IMG/VR virus record: IMGVR_UViG_3300010883_000379
Coordinates: 1-26,023 of that record
Source: a virus
Length of the DNA stretch: 26,023 nucleotides
Reading direction: 5' to 3' (one strand)
Position 1 is the first letter of the stretch, and each line of letters starts with the position of its first letter. The notes under the pieces were generated by a model, which was not told the DNA's origin, ran no database searches, and was given only the letters and a program-made list of their open reading frames with translations. The translations under genes and the position numbers were made by a program. Shown here piece after piece: positions 14,922 to 25,064 of this stretch.

Positions 14922-15989
14922 ATGTTCGGTCACTCGCCTATAGCTACATCTCCATTTGGGGCACTGGGAGATTCGACGCCCATTATCGTCCTTTCGGGGA
15001 TAGCGCCCACTTCTGTCATAGGCGACCTGACCACAGCATACCATTTAACGGCGATCAGCGTAGCCGAGGCGGATGGGTTCGGCGACCTGACGACGGGGTA
15101 CCTCGCAACACTAGTAGGGGTCGCCGACTTGGATGGGCTTGGCGCCCTGACGGTCACCTCGCATATGTTAGCCTCTGGCGTAGCCGAGGCCGATGGGTTC
15201 GGCGACCTGACGACGTCGTATACCGTAGCTCCAATCGGGGTTGTGAACCCGACGCTGGAAATTGGGCGCATAGGCGACTTATCGACGGCTATTGCCATAT
15301 CGGCAATATCGCTGGTTTCATGGCCCGTACCATCTCAGCGATTTGGGCTGGCGGACGTAGTTCCCGGGACGGTAGTCTTACTGGGCGTCGGGGAGGACGA
15401 GTTGGCGCCCATTCTAAGCGCCGTCGCTGGCACCCCTACAGTCTTCTACGTCATACGGGGGTTGTCGATGGGGTCCGATGTTGGAATCGGCTCTATGGGC
15501 GTTACAGGAGACCAGACGCTATCTTTCTCTGGAGCAAAGCGGGGGGGCATATCATTTCCCGGCATCGCCGAGATAGTCGAGACTCCGGGATTTCGAGCGT
15601 TTGAAAATGGCGAGAGTGGAGTCCTTCCCTTTGGGGGCATTGTAGCATGGAAGGCGAGCACAGGCACGACGGTAACGCGAAGTCTGGCAGAGAAGCTGAC
15701 GGCGACAAATGTATTCGATATAGCAGGAGTCGTTGCGGGTGTGAACACTGAAGGAGAAAACGTCCCACCGGGCGGCTTTGGGTTCTTATATACCCGAGGG
15801 ATGACTCAAGTGTTGGTCATTGGACACGCCAGCCTCACGGCAGGGTCAGTAGTAGAGGGGACGGCAGGGCAGTACCACTTGCAGTATGCCTCCTCGCAGG
15901 CGGCAGTAAATCAATTTGTCATACATGAAGACCACACCTCAGTGGGAGCGGTGGCTTTAAAAATGGTCAATGTGAAAGTGGCGATATGA
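14922..15989 (+). CDS. Repeat-bearing structural protein (355 aa)
   Basis: Residues ~32-130 are built of 20-residue repeats around the core G(F/L/I)GDLTT, with units starting at residues 32, 52, 72 and 92 and a degenerate one at ~116. Linkers are of the type VAEAD or VADLD. The C-terminal half, from about residue 200, is a separate beta-rich domain with WKASTGTTVTRSLAEKL, GVVAGVNTEGENVPPGG and LVIGHASLTAGSVVEG, resembling small beta-barrel head-decoration or tail proteins. No membrane segment. GAAGAGGAG precedes the ATG and the stop overlaps the nozzle start (ATGA). The virion location is open: fibre, head spike or decoration. Confidence 0.7.
   Translation: MFGHSPIATSPFGALGDSTPIIVLSGIAPTSVIGDLTTAYHLTAISVAEADGFGDLTTGYLATLVGVADLDGLGALTVTSHMLASGVAEADGFGDLTTSYTVAPIGVVNPTLEIGRIGDLSTAIAISAISLVSWPVPSQRFGLADVVPGTVVLLGVGEDELAPILSAVAGTPTVFYVIRGLSMGSDVGIGSMGVTGDQTLSFSGAKRGGISFPGIAEIVETPGFRAFENGESGVLPFGGIVAWKASTGTTVTRSLAEKLTATNVFDIAGVVAGVNTEGENVPPGGFGFLYTRGMTQVLVIGHASLTAGSVVEGTAGQYHLQYASSQAAVNQFVIHEDHTSVGAVALKMVNVKVAI
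15015..15314 (+). repeat. 60-bp tandem repeats encoding 20-residue units
   Basis: Units start at 15015, 15075, 15135 and 15195, with a degenerate fifth near 15267. Units 2 and 4 are the most alike (GGGTTCGGCGACCTGACGAC in both), as if pairs of units had been duplicated with a 120-base period. The preceding GTAGCCGAGGC is likewise repeated at 15060 and 15180. Confidence 0.85.
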
Positions 15990-17722
15990 AACGACGACAT
16001 CACGTAAGACTACCCGAGCGCTCGCGTGGCTTTCTCGGCGAAAACAATACAGATGGGATGACTGATCCTATCTACCAGTCTGGCGCCCTGAGAGAGATGC
16101 GGAACTACCATCAGATAGGGCGAGGTCGATTACAGAAGAGGCAGGGGTGGGAGCCGTATCTGGTAGCTACGCCCACTGGGTCGGCACATGCACTTCAAAG
16201 CCTTCTCCACTTCCAGTTTGGCAATGAGACTCACTTGATAGCGCAGTCCCAAGGGAATATCTACAAGCTGGACGGCAATGGGACGTCGTGGACCGACCTG
16301 ACGGGGGCACTGTCGTTAAGCGCTCAGGTGGACAGGCATACTCGCTCGACAATGTTTAATAATAATACAACCAGCTTTTTAATTGCTACAGACAACAATG
16401 GTCCTGTCTGGTCTTGGGATGGCACTGCTTCAACGGTGACGGCAATGCCAACAGTGACTCAAGCGTCGGATGTGAAGACGTTTATTAATCGAATTTTTGC
16501 AATTAATATTTCGGGGCGTCCCACTGGGTTAAGGTGGACGGATTTAAACTCCTATAATGAGTGGACTGATGGCAATGTAATGGACTGCTCAAGAGAGTCC
16601 CATGGCGTTGCCTTGGCATCCCACTCTGCTGATGTCTTGCTGGTTTTCCATCGGCGATCTATACACGCAATGCGTCACGATGTGACTATTCACAAGTATT
16701 TTTATCCCAGCTTGGTCGATAGCTCAACTGGGTGCGTAGCGCGAGGGAGCGTTGTTACACGCGAAGGTCGAACTTATTTTGCCGATGATGATGGCATCTA
16801 TGTAGTTGGCGACCCCCGGCGCCCAGCTAAGTATATATCTCGCTCCATTGAAAGCTATTGGAATAAACTCAATAAGGCCCGCCTCTCTGAGATTGTAGGA
16901 TTCTCGCGCGGCGAGCCTTGGTCGGAAATATGCTTCCTTGTTTCTACAAATGAGTCGAGCACGTCAAATGCAGTGCTCATATACAACACAGCCATAGCAT
17001 CACTGTATGGCGACGAGTTTGCGTGGACAATATTCGACTCGGGAACTTCGAGCGCCCTGCCTTTTACTTGTGGGATGGACTACGAAGATGGGAACAAGGT
17101 TCACCACACGCTATTCGGGACGACCCGGGGTCTTGTCGCCAAGGCGTTTGGTAGCGTGGATAGCCAGACGCAGTTTACGGACGGCAAGAACACCGATACC
17201 AGTGGCGACTATAGCGCGACGGGCGCGGGGACGAAAGTGCGAAGTGTGCTGACGACGGGCCTTCTTGACATGGGGTTTGAGGGGATGAAGGGACTGCGCG
17301 AAACGTGGCTTGATTTGGAGATAGTATCCGATACACAGTTCAACCTCTCCGTGAATGGGATTGAGGAAGATCTTGTCACGACGACAGAGACGAGCATCGG
17401 AACATCTGGGATGATGTTGGGCGACATCCAGTATGATGCGGCGGGCGACCCGATCCTTGACGCCGACGGGCATGCTATACCCGTCGCTGGGCAGGCGAGC
17501 TTTATACTTGGAGATGGCATTATAGAAGACGGCATCCAAACCGGAGTCGTGAGTGGGAGTGGCTCGTTCCTTGTGGGATCAGGGTCAGCGCAAGAGCAGT
17601 TTCAGACCGAGGGGTCCAGTAGGTATTTTCAGTTTGGAGTCACCGAAGACAACATCAATCAGCCACACACGGTGTCCGGGATGCACTTCCTGTTCACAAC
17701 TCGTGGAATGAGGATTAAATAA
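15986..17722 (+). CDS. Tail nozzle / tail tubular protein B-like
   Basis: 578 residues. Nozzle proteins (T7 gp12, P22 gp10) end the short tail and gate the DNA channel through a beta-propeller-like body. Typical traits here are a basic start (MKRRHHVRLPERSRGF), the ALREMRNYHQIGRGRLQKRQ segment that introduces the fold, repeated propeller strands of the type GNIYKLDGNGTSW, a YFADDDGIYVVGDPRRP segment, then RSIESYWNKLN and a WTIFDSGTS strand before a divergent ~200-residue C-terminal beta region. Length is near that of P22 gp10 and shorter than T7 gp12. It lies directly before the giant ejection-type gene, as in podoviruses. The start overlaps the preceding stop (ATGA). Confidence 0.75.
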   Translation: MKRRHHVRLPERSRGFLGENNTDGMTDPIYQSGALREMRNYHQIGRGRLQKRQGWEPYLVATPTGSAHALQSLLHFQFGNETHLIAQSQGNIYKLDGNGTSWTDLTGALSLSAQVDRHTRSTMFNNNTTSFLIATDNNGPVWSWDGTASTVTAMPTVTQASDVKTFINRIFAINISGRPTGLRWTDLNSYNEWTDGNVMDCSRESHGVALASHSADVLLVFHRRSIHAMRHDVTIHKYFYPSLVDSSTGCVARGSVVTREGRTYFADDDGIYVVGDPRRPAKYISRSIESYWNKLNKARLSEIVGFSRGEPWSEICFLVSTNESSTSNAVLIYNTAIASLYGDEFAWTIFDSGTSSALPFTCGMDYEDGNKVHHTLFGTTRGLVAKAFGSVDSQTQFTDGKNTDTSGDYSATGAGTKVRSVLTTGLLDMGFEGMKGLRETWLDLEIVSDTQFNLSVNGIEEDLVTTTETSIGTSGMMLGDIQYDAAGDPILDADGHAIPVAGQASFILGDGIIEDGIQTGVVSGSGSFLVGSGSAQEQFQTEGSSRYFQFGVTEDNINQPHTVSGMHFLFTTRGMRIK

Positions 17723-17723
17723 A

Positions 17724-20700
17724 ATGACTAATGCGGCGGCGAGCACTCGATTCAGTGGCAACTCGGCAGACATCAACCCCGAGGACTACATGGACAGCAA
17801 AGGGCGCATAGATATTAGTAAGTTGCCCCCGGAGTTTCAACAGGCAATTAGCGATTGGGGTGGGCGAGTCAAAATTGGCGGCAAGACCTATGCGGTAGGA
17901 GGGGATGGCTACTTGTATGTGGGCGGCGTATTCCCGGGTTCGATGCAACCCGGCGCGCAGGGAAATGTGGCAGGGGGAGGGATGGATGGGCAACCCGTGC
18001 ATAACTTTACGACCGCCAATCAGGCGGAGGTCAAGGTCTTATCGGAAGACGATGAGTCGGGGAACTTAGGGGACACCCCAGAGAACGACGAGTTCGACCC
18101 AGAGGACGACGTCCTTGACCTTGACGACCTTGAGCAAGACCCCGCGCAGGATAGCTTTGACCTTTATAAGGAGTACATCGCAAACCAGCCAGACTTTAAA
18201 CAGGAGTTTAAGGACAAGCAGGAAGAGCCTATGCCCGAGTTGACTCCTCAGCAGAGGGAAGAGCTATTTGAGAAGGGGAGCATAATTATAGATGGGGAGC
18301 AATATTCCCATAGTAGCGGAGAGATCATCCGCATGCCAAACTGGGATAAATACAATCAGGAGAACGAACACGGAACTTTCACGGGGGAGAAAATTCCAGA
18401 GCTATTTTTAGACGGGCTTGAGGGGACAAATCTCTCTGGGACGAACAGAGACAACCCTAATGCCCCCCTCGGCGACCACTCCTTGCCCGGGTCGTCTGAG
18501 TATATTGAGGGCGGAAAATCATACCTCCCCCAATTATGGGGAGATGATGATTACTCGGCGCAATATAATGGGAAGCCGGGAGGGCAAGGAGTAATCACCC
18601 TTACGCCCCAAGAACAGGCGAAGTACGATAGTGACGGCTATGTTGTCCGGGATTCATGGGCTGGCTTCCCCTCCGCCCATAGTGAGGGACGATACCCGGT
18701 CTTTGCAAAGGGCGTAGATGGGCAGATGGTGCTACTTGGAGATGTGTCAGCCACGCGCATGAGACACTCCGACGCCGAAGAAATTATGATAAAAAATGAC
18801 AGGGGGGATTGGGTAAGGCAGTTCGCCCCAGAGGACCGGGGTGGTCTGGATATGGGCGACATACACAACAAGGTCATGGACCTAATCAAGCGTAGGGGCT
18901 TTGACCAAGAACTCCCCATGGAATACTACGACACCAGCCCGCTCGACGAGCGTGGCTATGATGACATAACTGGGCAAGATTCTTATGGCCCCAACGTCAT
19001 ACCGAGGGGGGATATAGGGCTAAGGGTTCCCAAGCTCGACCCCTTTGGGGGGGATATGGGTGAGTGGGCAAGGAGGTTTGAGAAGTTTGCGGAGGAGGAG
19101 GAGCGGGTTCAAGAAGGAAGGCAGGGACGTTTTGATGAAAGGGACAGGAAGTATGAGGAGTTGCACCCGGATGAGGAGAAAGATCCCGACACTGGAGAGT
19201 GGCGCAAAAAAGAGCAAGATCTCGAAAACTACCTTGATGACCGAAAGAAAGGTCAGGCTCTGAAGGCCGTTGACGCAGAGGACACTACCTCCGCATACGA
19301 ACTGATGGCTGACACATTCGCAGAGAGCAAAGACAGGGCAAATGGGGATGAGGATCTTGGAGCAAATGGAGACGTGACGAATGGCACAAACGACTTCACG
19401 ACGGATGGCACCCGCTTCGGCCCCCCGGGGGGTCTCGGGGCTTTCCCAGATGCGTTGCCCGAGGGGCTTACGTCATTTAGCGCATATCAGGAGAACTGGA
19501 TCGCCGAGCGCTACGCTGAGCTAGTCGAGGAGTTCGCGCGCGACCGCCCGCATCATTGGCGGCGGTTACCCAAGCGGGATGCCAGTAGACAGGCACGGAA
19601 AGAGGGGACGCCAGAAAACCTGCAAAGTGACTGGCTCTTTCGCATCTCCGATGAGCTTGAAGCACCCGGCATGACTAGTTGGGACGACCTGAGTGACGCG
19701 CAGAAGGAGACGCTTATGTCTGGCCTGCCCGAGAAGTCACGGGATGGGCTTATAAATCCGCCCAAGGTGGGAGAAGGGGCGCAAGAAGAGGGGGTGGAGG
19801 TGCCCAAGAGTCCGACGGATAAGTGGTTTGAGTCAGCCGCAAACATAGACGCCTATATCAAAGAGTTCGTATATGCGGCTGGCACCTCTGATGACATAGC
19901 CCAAGTGTATAAGGATTACGTGCAAATCGACCGACCGGACGTTAATGCGCGGTTGGTTGAGCTTGGCGTCAACAAGAACGCATTTTTTGAACAGGGCGCT
20001 GATGTTCCAGCCCTCGTTCGGGAGCTATACAGCAACCCGAATTGGACATCGTCCTTCACGACTGATCCTACTGACATCAACACACAATATCCGGTTGACA
20101 CCGGAAACGAACTGACGCCCGACTGGGAGCGGTATACCCGAGACCTGTCCGCGCAACTCAACGCAGGGACGATTGACTGGAATATCTTCTCCGGGGCTGA
20201 AGGCGATCAATTATCGCAGGGGTGGGAGTCGCCTGTGACGCTTTACGACGTCGACGGCGTGGCCCTATTCGGCATGGAACATGGCCGCATGCAGAGGTTC
20301 GAGGAGCTACCGGAGTCCGTACGCACCGCGCTGGCCGAGGAGGTTAATAGCCCTGTGTTTCAGTCTGCCCGCCGCAGGCGTGAAGGTCCCCCGGATGATG
20401 GCGGAACTTATGTGTGGGACGACGACCTTGGTGACTATAGGCAGGATCAGGCATATGATGGCCAAGGGGGGGAAGCTGACTGGGATGCTATCGGAAGGGG
20501 TATCCTTGGCGAGGTCAGCCACGGCGACCCCAGTCGATTCTTCCCGGGGAACATCGACAACTACACCTACACCGATTCGGATGGGATTGCCCGCCCATTT
20601 TCCACATTGCCGCCCGAGTTGCAGAACCAAATACGCACACAGTACCTGTCCAATCCCTCGTATGTAGAGCGAGCTAAAGAGCACGGGATGGCGAACAAGC

Positions 20701-23700
20701 CCGAGGGGTGGAATGACAGTTGGGTGTTCAATCCGCTGACATACCAGTGGGATGGGCCGAGTGGCTCTAGTAGTGACTTAGACAACGACGAGACCCACTA
20801 CACAGACGCGAATGGAAATCGCGTTAGGATACCAGAGAATCCCCTCGGTCCCGATGCCGTGTTTAACCCGACGACTGGGACATGGGGGGCGAGGGCGGTG
20901 GATAACCTTGGCAGTTTCCCCAACGACTTTGGCAATTACCCCGACCAAGGAGTGTCTACGGGCGAGGGGTGGTTTCAGGGAAGATCCATTCAGCGCCCCA
21001 ACGAATCGGCCCAGTGGGATGCGTCGACGGGCCTATGGGAAACGCCAGCGGTTAGCTCTCCTGTAAGCAGACAAGACTTTCAGTATCCTATTGATTTTGC
21101 TAATAACCCCAGCGAAGGGGGTGGTGGCGATGGTGGCGGTGACGCCACATGGACGGGTGACCAACCCGGAGGAGGTGGGGACCCCACGGGCGGCGGGTTT
21201 ACGAACATGGATCTGGTGGATCAAGCTGGTCAGGCGGCGAGTGACCTTATCAAGCAAGGTGGTCTATCGTCGGAAGAGCAGAAGGCGATCCTCGACAACA
21301 AGACGGAGCCATACTACGAAGAGGCTGGACGTAGCATGGATGACATATTAGAGGGGCACGCTGGCAGGGGAACATTCCATGGTGGCGGTCCCGACTCTGA
21401 GGTGGCGGAGTACATGACTGGATTTAGGCGCGATCTGGCCACAGATGTTTACTTGCCGTGGCTGGAAGGCAGGGAGACCAGCCAGCGCGAGAATATTCGC
21501 CTCGGTGCGGAGATCGGCGGTGAGGGATTCCGACTGGGCGAAGGAAGCGACAAGCAGGACTTCGACCAGCGCATGCAAGAGGCGGAGGTGACGGGCTTTC
21601 TGCCCGGCGCAGAGATCACCCTGAACGACCTCGGCTTCGACCTTAGAGACTACCAAGACAGTTCTGGGCTTACAGGTTCCGGGCAGGCCGAGAAGTGGCG
21701 CACGGACCTCCCGGACATTCAAACCAATTTCAACCGCATCATGGGCCGGGACATGACGAACAGCGAGGCTCAGAGAATGCTATCTGGGGGGTCGATTACC
21801 ACCTTCCAGCCCACCGCATCTCGGTATGCCTCTGAAAAAGAGATCCAGCAGAACTATGAGAATTTAAATCTCGAAGGGCGCCGTGTTGCCGTGGCAGAGG
21901 GCGGACTTGGAATAGAGAAGCACTTGGCCAAAATCAAAGAGTGGGAGGTGAAGGGCTACGACGACGAGGGCAAGAAAATCGCCAGCTATTGGCGCGAACA
22001 CGAAGACGATAAGTTTGAGGTATTAATGCGTATGGGCGGAGATTGGACCGTCTTGGACGAGTATGGCAACCCAGTTATAGACCCCGTAACGCTGAAGCCC
22101 AAAACAATACACGTCTACGGCACCGACGACCTTGCGAATCGTGAAAATATTCGCGCCGAAGATCGTCGAAATGGATACGAAAGGGTCTCTGTCTGGGTTG
22201 ACGAGAACGGAAAGCGCCACGTCAGGTATGACCCAGAGACAACCGATCCGATTATAGAGAGAGTGTACGGAACCGACGAGATCGGCAAGCTGAGTGGTGA
22301 TGACCGCCTGCAATGGGAGAAGGACAGGTACACGGGCTTCTACTTCGACCGGGGCACGGACGGTCATCCGATCTGGGTCACCGGGACGGTTGGCATAGAG
22401 AAAGAACGAATGAGTGTTCAAAAAGCGCTCCAGCGGGCTGGGTTTACTCAGGAGACAGCAGAGCGTGTAGCGACGCAAAACTACCAAGACAAGCTGGCCA
22501 CTGGATTTTGGGGGCACGACGGCCATAAGCCTATTTACATTATGGGGACGCAGTCTTTTGCCGCACACGTACAGAAGATGGCGTCTGAGTTGAATGTGTC
22601 GGAGGCGGAGGCGCAGATGTTCTTGCGCGCACAGGAGCGCGAGGGCTTCACGATGGTGTACGAGGTCCCCATTGGCCAAGACGAAGATGGCAACACTATC
22701 ACGTCTACGCGCTGGCGCAAGGTTCGGGGCACATGGGACCGCGAGGATGAGGTGCAGGGTAGGGCAGACCAGTTGGTGCGAGATGGGTGGGACGCTGATA
22801 CGGCACGCCTTTTTGTAGGCGAGCAAATCGCCGCCCGTGAGCGCAATGGATACTGGAGCGTCAAGACGGTCTGGAACCCCGACACGAAGAGGCACGAACC
22901 TCAATACACTCCCGACGGTAAGCCCGACCATGTGTGGGTTGATGGCTCCAAGCAAGCACAGGACTGGATTGCCCGCCAAGCCCACAAGCGGGGAATAGAG
23001 GAGATTTACGTCAAGGACGCCTTGGACAGGGCGACAGGTGACGCCGCGATTGTCAGGCAGGGCTATGCCACTGCGCGGGCGCAGTTCTTGATGACGCAGG
23101 GCTACTCCGAGAAGGAAGCATATAGGATTGCAACAGACGAGACGGACGACCTGACAGGCGAGGAGTTTAAAAAGAGGTACGGGATGACGCTTGCGGAGCG
23201 CATCGCCGAGAAAGACCTTGCGGCGGCAGACTCGCGGTATGAAGCGACACAGAAAAGGGCGCTTATCAACTCGTCGATACAGGCGCTGGCCATGATCGGG
23301 AAGGACATGTTCCCCCTCTTGGCTAACATACTTGGTTGGGATATAAATGAAAACAACGATCCCAATGACTCCTCTGTGCCCAACTTCGTCAATTTCTTCT
23401 CCAAAGCTTGGTACCTGAAAGAATTTGGAGATAGGGGGCACGACACGGAGACGCTCACAAAATCCTACAACAGCTTGATGAGCATATTTCAAGAGCAGGG
23501 ATTACAAGTGCGTGTAGTCGATGGGTGGTCCGTGACGGTTGACGATTCGGGGGATATTGTATCGTTTAGCCGCGAAGAAGAGCGGACCCATACTGTCAAG
23601 CCTGTGGCGGTTGACGCTGACGGCAATCCGGTGGTGGTGGAGACGGACGAGAAGGAACCTGACAACACCAGAGAGCAGGGCGCGGCGGCTGTTATCATAG

Positions 23701-25046
23701 AGCAGGGCGTTCACTGGGGGGCGATAGACCCGGGCCTTATTCAGAACAACCCCGGTCCTTGGAGCGATAATGACTGGAACTATTCCAAGTCCCAGTTGTG
23801 GGATTGGGGGGATTCCATATCAGACGAGCCAATCGCCTACGAGGACTTGAAGTACGTGCAATTCCCCTTCGACCTTCCTTCGGCGGGCTTTGATGTCGAG
23901 TTGAATGGATACGTCTACACGCCCCAAGGCATGGCTGACCTCAGCCAGCGCACCAAGGAGTGGGTCAACAACCCAGCCTCTGATTTTATGAGTGACACGG
24001 GGTATACGTGGGACGACTTTACTCCGACGGAACAGCTTTCCCTCGTAAAAAGCTACGAGTACATGCACGGGGGAGACATACAATTCAAGCGACCGTGGCA
24101 CGACTACCGAGGGCAGGGCAAGGTGGGGCTGATCAAGGCTGTTGGCAGGGCGCTCACATTCCAAAAGGGTTTTTTCCAAAGCTGGGATGGGCATGTCCCA
24201 AGCATGACAGATCAGGGGCTTCTCTTGGCCACAATGCACCTCAACCCAGCCACGGCGGGGTTTTATATAGCTGGAAGGGTGGCTGGCGGCATATTTAGCG
24301 ACATCACTGGCCATGCGCGAGAGCAGTGGATTAACGAGGGCATCGAATTATTCACGCCGGGAGTGGGGGGGAGTTCAATAAAGGCGTACTGGATGCAGAA
24401 GTTCCTTCCCCCAAACGTGCCCGACATGGGATATGAACTCAATGACATTCATATGATAGGCTTGCGGATGCAAGCAGAAGACACGGGCAGGGAAGACGAC
24501 AAGGGGAACCCCATCTATGAGATGAGGATGGTGTACACCAAGGGCACCCCCCGGGGCGGCGGGCGCCAAGAGGTATACGAAGAGACTATGGATGAGTTTA
24601 TAACTCGGACGGGGCAGGTCCCACGCTCCTTAGTCAGTATGGGAGGCATGCCCGAGCCAGTGCTTACTGGAGGTGCGGAGGTACAGTATGAACATCCGGG
24701 GGAGTTCCTTCAGGAGGTGTTTGACCTCAGACTAAAAGATGGAAGCCCGTGGACGCCAGAGTATGCACTGGTTGACGTGCCCGATCATATGCTCGCCGAG
24801 GGCGTCGAACGCCAGTTCCCGGGTGAGCAGGTGGTGCGCCTCATCGACGCAGACAACTTCAACAATTTCAAAATAATCACCTTGGATGAGTGGATCGCTG
24901 TGATGGATGACCTTGGGGTCGGCGACGCCGCCGCTGGCGTTGTAGTGCCAGCGTCGCGCACCCATGACCGCATCGGCGTAGACAGCGTAGAAGCGGGACA
25001 GGACGGCGAGGATAATGGAGAAGACCACGACAGGCTCGGCACATAA
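17724..25046 (+). CDS. Giant virion protein, putative DNA-ejection protein (2440 aa)
   Basis: Its place after the nozzle, its size and its acidity suit a large protein ejected with the DNA; no known enzyme domain is recognised. Regions: an acidic N-terminus; three LPxE helix motifs at residues 34, 863 and 962; Trp-rich FNPxTxxW motifs near 1002 and 1046 and a related one near 1096; a Gly/Asp-rich linker at ~1128-1160; seven modules opening with G(Y/F) at 1412, 1485, 1539, 1595, 1642, 1710 and 1781, most with V-x-GT strands and an Ala-rich helix; hydrophobic helices at ~1848-1872 and ~2165-2192 that could enter a membrane; and a C-terminal region ending in an Asp/Glu-rich tail. No polymerase motifs like those of the N4 virion RNA polymerase and no lysozyme motif were seen. 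Ejection is inferred. Confidence 0.7.
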   Translation: MTNAAASTRFSGNSADINPEDYMDSKGRIDISKLPPEFQQAISDWGGRVKIGGKTYAVGGDGYLYVGGVFPGSMQPGAQGNVAGGGMDGQPVHNFTTANQAEVKVLSEDDESGNLGDTPENDEFDPEDDVLDLDDLEQDPAQDSFDLYKEYIANQPDFKQEFKDKQEEPMPELTPQQREELFEKGSIIIDGEQYSHSSGEIIRMPNWDKYNQENEHGTFTGEKIPELFLDGLEGTNLSGTNRDNPNAPLGDHSLPGSSEYIEGGKSYLPQLWGDDDYSAQYNGKPGGQGVITLTPQEQAKYDSDGYVVRDSWAGFPSAHSEGRYPVFAKGVDGQMVLLGDVSATRMRHSDAEEIMIKNDRGDWVRQFAPEDRGGLDMGDIHNKVMDLIKRRGFDQELPMEYYDTSPLDERGYDDITGQDSYGPNVIPRGDIGLRVPKLDPFGGDMGEWARRFEKFAEEEERVQEGRQGRFDERDRKYEELHPDEEKDPDTGEWRKKEQDLENYLDDRKKGQALKAVDAEDTTSAYELMADTFAESKDRANGDEDLGANGDVTNGTNDFTTDGTRFGPPGGLGAFPDALPEGLTSFSAYQENWIAERYAELVEEFARDRPHHWRRLPKRDASRQARKEGTPENLQSDWLFRISDELEAPGMTSWDDLSDAQKETLMSGLPEKSRDGLINPPKVGEGAQEEGVEVPKSPTDKWFESAANIDAYIKEFVYAAGTSDDIAQVYKDYVQIDRPDVNARLVELGVNKNAFFEQGADVPALVRELYSNPNWTSSFTTDPTDINTQYPVDTGNELTPDWERYTRDLSAQLNAGTIDWNIFSGAEGDQLSQGWESPVTLYDVDGVALFGMEHGRMQRFEELPESVRTALAEEVNSPVFQSARRRREGPPDDGGTYVWDDDLGDYRQDQAYDGQGGEADWDAIGRGILGEVSHGDPSRFFPGNIDNYTYTDSDGIARPFSTLPPELQNQIRTQYLSNPSYVERAKEHGMANKPEGWNDSWVFNPLTYQWDGPSGSSSDLDNDETHYTDANGNRVRIPENPLGPDAVFNPTTGTWGARAVDNLGSFPNDFGNYPDQGVSTGEGWFQGRSIQRPNESAQWDASTGLWETPAVSSPVSRQDFQYPIDFANNPSEGGGGDGGGDATWTGDQPGGGGDPTGGGFTNMDLVDQAGQAASDLIKQGGLSSEEQKAILDNKTEPYYEEAGRSMDDILEGHAGRGTFHGGGPDSEVAEYMTGFRRDLATDVYLPWLEGRETSQRENIRLGAEIGGEGFRLGEGSDKQDFDQRMQEAEVTGFLPGAEITLNDLGFDLRDYQDSSGLTGSGQAEKWRTDLPDIQTNFNRIMGRDMTNSEAQRMLSGGSITTFQPTASRYASEKEIQQNYENLNLEGRRVAVAEGGLGIEKHLAKIKEWEVKGYDDEGKKIASYWREHEDDKFEVLMRMGGDWTVLDEYGNPVIDPVTLKPKTIHVYGTDDLANRENIRAEDRRNGYERVSVWVDENGKRHVRYDPETTDPIIERVYGTDEIGKLSGDDRLQWEKDRYTGFYFDRGTDGHPIWVTGTVGIEKERMSVQKALQRAGFTQETAERVATQNYQDKLATGFWGHDGHKPIYIMGTQSFAAHVQKMASELNVSEAEAQMFLRAQEREGFTMVYEVPIGQDEDGNTITSTRWRKVRGTWDREDEVQGRADQLVRDGWDADTARLFVGEQIAARERNGYWSVKTVWNPDTKRHEPQYTPDGKPDHVWVDGSKQAQDWIARQAHKRGIEEIYVKDALDRATGDAAIVRQGYATARAQFLMTQGYSEKEAYRIATDETDDLTGEEFKKRYGMTLAERIAEKDLAAADSRYEATQKRALINSSIQALAMIGKDMFPLLANILGWDINENNDPNDSSVPNFVNFFSKAWYLKEFGDRGHDTETLTKSYNSLMSIFQEQGLQVRVVDGWSVTVDDSGDIVSFSREEERTHTVKPVAVDADGNPVVVETDEKEPDNTREQGAAAVIIEQGVHWGAIDPGLIQNNPGPWSDNDWNYSKSQLWDWGDSISDEPIAYEDLKYVQFPFDLPSAGFDVELNGYVYTPQGMADLSQRTKEWVNNPASDFMSDTGYTWDDFTPTEQLSLVKSYEYMHGGDIQFKRPWHDYRGQGKVGLIKAVGRALTFQKGFFQSWDGHVPSMTDQGLLLATMHLNPATAGFYIAGRVAGGIFSDITGHAREQWINEGIELFTPGVGGSSIKAYWMQKFLPPNVPDMGYELNDIHMIGLRMQAEDTGREDDKGNPIYEMRMVYTKGTPRGGGRQEVYEETMDEFITRTGQVPRSLVSMGGMPEPVLTGGAEVQYEHPGEFLQEVFDLRLKDGSPWTPEYALVDVPDHMLAEGVERQFPGEQVVRLIDADNFNNFKIITLDEWIAVMDDLGVGDAAAGVVVPASRTHDRIGVDSVEAGQDGEDNGEDHDRLGT

Positions 25047-25064
25047 TAAAAGGGGACCACGACA

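Noticed and set aside
14858-15604. Plus-strand 248-codon frame with RRPDD-type repeats
   Set aside because: It is the shifted reading of the 60-bp repeats in the 355-aa gene, and overlaps the 51-aa coiled-coil gene. The 355-aa frame has a good ribosome-binding site and coupled neighbours.
22023-23492. Open frame of 489 codons on the minus strand inside the giant gene
   Set aside because: It lies fully within a continuous plus-strand gene with visible repeat modules and has no recognisable product. GC-rich codon bias commonly leaves such antisense frames open.
17724-25046. Giant protein as an N4-like virion RNA polymerase
   Set aside because: No T7-type polymerase motifs (motif B with R...K...YG, or the catalytic Asp motifs in order) were found, and the sequence is dominated by repeats.
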